A stretch of DNA of 64,000 bases from Bacteroides thetaiotaomicron VPI-5482 (GTDB taxonomy: Bacteria > Bacteroidota > Bacteroidia > Bacteroidales > Bacteroidaceae): positions 5,766,001 to 5,830,000 of the forward strand of contig NC_004663.1 of assembly GCF_000011065.1 (NCBI RefSeq), in the 5' to 3' direction. The notes under the pieces were generated by a model. That model had not been told where the DNA came from, searched no databases, and saw nothing but the letters and a program-made list of their open reading frames with translations. Below, in pieces: positions 62,920 to 64,000 of this stretch. The position numbers and the translations under genes are program-made. Position 1 is the first letter of the stretch. Every line of letters begins with the position of its first letter.

Positions 62920-62963
62920 TATCCGGTTCAGAAAGGTAAATTTAAGGTAAACAGGAATTTGAA

Positions 62964-64000
62964 ATGATAAGATCGAAATTAATAAAGTGGTTGAAGTGGG
63001 GGATGGTATGTTGCATGCTCGTCCCGTTCCTTGCCTGGCAGGCGAAGGACACTTCTTTCCAGCCAACCGACACAAAAGGTTTTATCGCCGAAATGCAGAA
63101 GCAGTTTGCAGAGGTTCAGACGATAAAGAAGAAAGAGAATCACAGGGAAGAGCTGGAACGTAAAGTGAGAGATACACACCGGATGTTGATGCATGATTAT
63201 CCGGTTTATTATGACTGGTGGCTACAGGATGGAAATGATGCGAAAGACATAAAGGACGGAAAAGATGTAAACTGGTTCAGAGGTTCTTTCAGCCGGCAGC
63301 TTTCCCTTCGTATGCAGAAACTGAATATTACTACTGCTGTCAATGATACTCCGGAAAGTATTGAAGCGGCTTTCCAGTCTTATCTGAAAGCGTGCGAGAG
63401 AAGACGTGCCGAACGTCTGGAAACTTTCACTGCCAATCAGCCGGAGATTGTTTTTACGAAGTTCAGAACGTTGCGTCCTTCTTTCTTTGCTTATACCGAA
63501 GGCGTTTCCGATGCCCGTGCCGAGTGCAACTACTTTGCAGGCGGTTCGCTGTCGAAGATTAAGATGAACGGTATCTGGGCGGAGGAAGAAACACTGCTGA
63601 CGGACGAAGACGGTGTATATCGTGACCCTAATCTTCATTTTGACGGTCAGCACCTGCTTTTCTCCTGGAAGAAGTCTGCAAAAGACGATGATTTCCATTT
63701 GTATGAGATGGATTTAAAGACACGTGCGGTCAAGCAACTGACTTTCGGAAAAGGACATGCCGATATCGAAGGCATCTACCTGCCGGATGAGAATATACTT
63801 TTCAACTCTACCCGTAGCGGGAGTGCGGTGGATTGCTGGTTTACCGAAGTCAGCAATATGTACCTCTGCGACCGTGAAGGCCGTTATATGCGTCAGGTAG
63901 GTTTCGACCAGGTGCATACTACTACGCCGACTTTGCTTGACGATGGTCGGGTAGTTTACACTCGTTGGGACTATAATGACCGTGGTCAAGTATGGGCGCA
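62964..64000 (+). CDS. Large exported protein, HZS-alpha/TolB-like propeller (3' end outside window)
   Basis: The frame from ATG 62964 stays open to the right edge (345 codons). An N-terminal hydrophobic segment (WGMVCCMLVPFLAW-type; MVCC then MLVPFLAWQ) suggests export. Later segments (DGVYRDPNLHFDGQHLLFSWKK, FNSTRSGSAVDCWFTEVSNMYLC, LLDDGRVVYTRWDYNDRGQVWA) look like beta-propeller blades of the hydrazine-synthase-alpha-like/TolB type. It begins 44 bp after deoC and likely belongs to the same operon, perhaps as a surface binding or processing protein. The end is not visible. Confidence 0.75.
   Translation, partial: MIRSKLIKWLKWGMVCCMLVPFLAWQAKDTSFQPTDTKGFIAEMQKQFAEVQTIKKKENHREELERKVRDTHRMLMHDYPVYYDWWLQDGNDAKDIKDGKDVNWFRGSFSRQLSLRMQKLNITTAVNDTPESIEAAFQSYLKACERRRAERLETFTANQPEIVFTKFRTLRPSFFAYTEGVSDARAECNYFAGGSLSKIKMNGIWAEEETLLTDEDGVYRDPNLHFDGQHLLFSWKKSAKDDDFHLYEMDLKTRAVKQLTFGKGHADIEGIYLPDENILFNSTRSGSAVDCWFTEVSNMYLCDREGRYMRQVGFDQVHTTTPTLLDDGRVVYTRWDYNDRGQVWA

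Overview
The window is chromosomal DNA from a Bacteroides, most likely Bacteroides thetaiotaomicron or a very close relative. Evidence: Bacteroides-type promoters (TTTG, 19-21 nt, TAnnTTTG) precede many genes; a SusC/SusD-type glycan locus is controlled by an ECF sigma/FecR pair; Bacteroidetes-only families occur (DUF4837, DUF4831, DUF5107, DUF4419); the tmRNA tag reads GETNYALAA; and a 737-residue GH84 O-GlcNAcase fits my memory of the B. thetaiotaomicron enzyme BT_4395 (recall, not a search).

Layout. 1-6.2 kb: 3' part of rlmN, a DUF4837 lipoprotein, pdxA, a sigma-54 activator without receiver domain, lptE, an unknown gene and secG, all forward. 6.5-11.2 kb: an MFS carrier and a PqqD-like protein forward, then reverse genes ending in the NAD(P)HX repair gene. 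11.9-18.4 kb: forward housekeeping genes (winged helix protein, POT peptide carrier, hpt, adk, obgE, pgeF, a B3/B4 protein, M23 peptidase). 18.4-20.1 kb: a palindromic intergenic repeat split by a complete IS4-family element with an exact 10-bp target duplication. 20.1-30 kb: host N-acetylglucosaminide functions (GH20 and GH84, divergent), an AraC regulator divergent from a sugar porter, and a DUF5107/TPR protein. 30-32.6 kb: a beta-propeller lactonase-like lipoprotein, a cysteine-rich DUF6078-like protein and ssrA. 32.9-42 kb: a polysaccharide-utilisation locus (ECF sigma, FecR, SusC, SusD, GH18, DUF1735/LamG). 42-53.6 kb: DUF4419 protein, dinB, a heparinase II/III-type lyase with a DUF4627-like partner, a 45-residue gene, a transglutaminase-like lipoprotein, and an orphan sodium-pump beta subunit with a small partner. 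53.6-56.8 kb reverse: cutC, rny, zapA and a coiled-coil gene. 57.5 kb to the end: an operon of SMP-30-like protein, two mutually related small membrane proteins, FGGY kinase, zinc-type dehydrogenase, deoC and the start of a large exported protein.

Functional themes: breakdown of host glycans (GlcNAc-containing glycans, perhaps glycosaminoglycans) and catabolism of an unidentified sugar or polyol ending in a DeoC aldolase. The strongest unexplained signal is a set of degenerate tandem arrays in four gene-upstream regions. Their sequences differ, but all keep an exact 22-bp or 11-bp period, and one contains four palindromic decamers spaced exactly 22 bp. Other unusual items are the repeat-plus-IS structure and the pair of small membrane proteins standing where a transporter would be expected.
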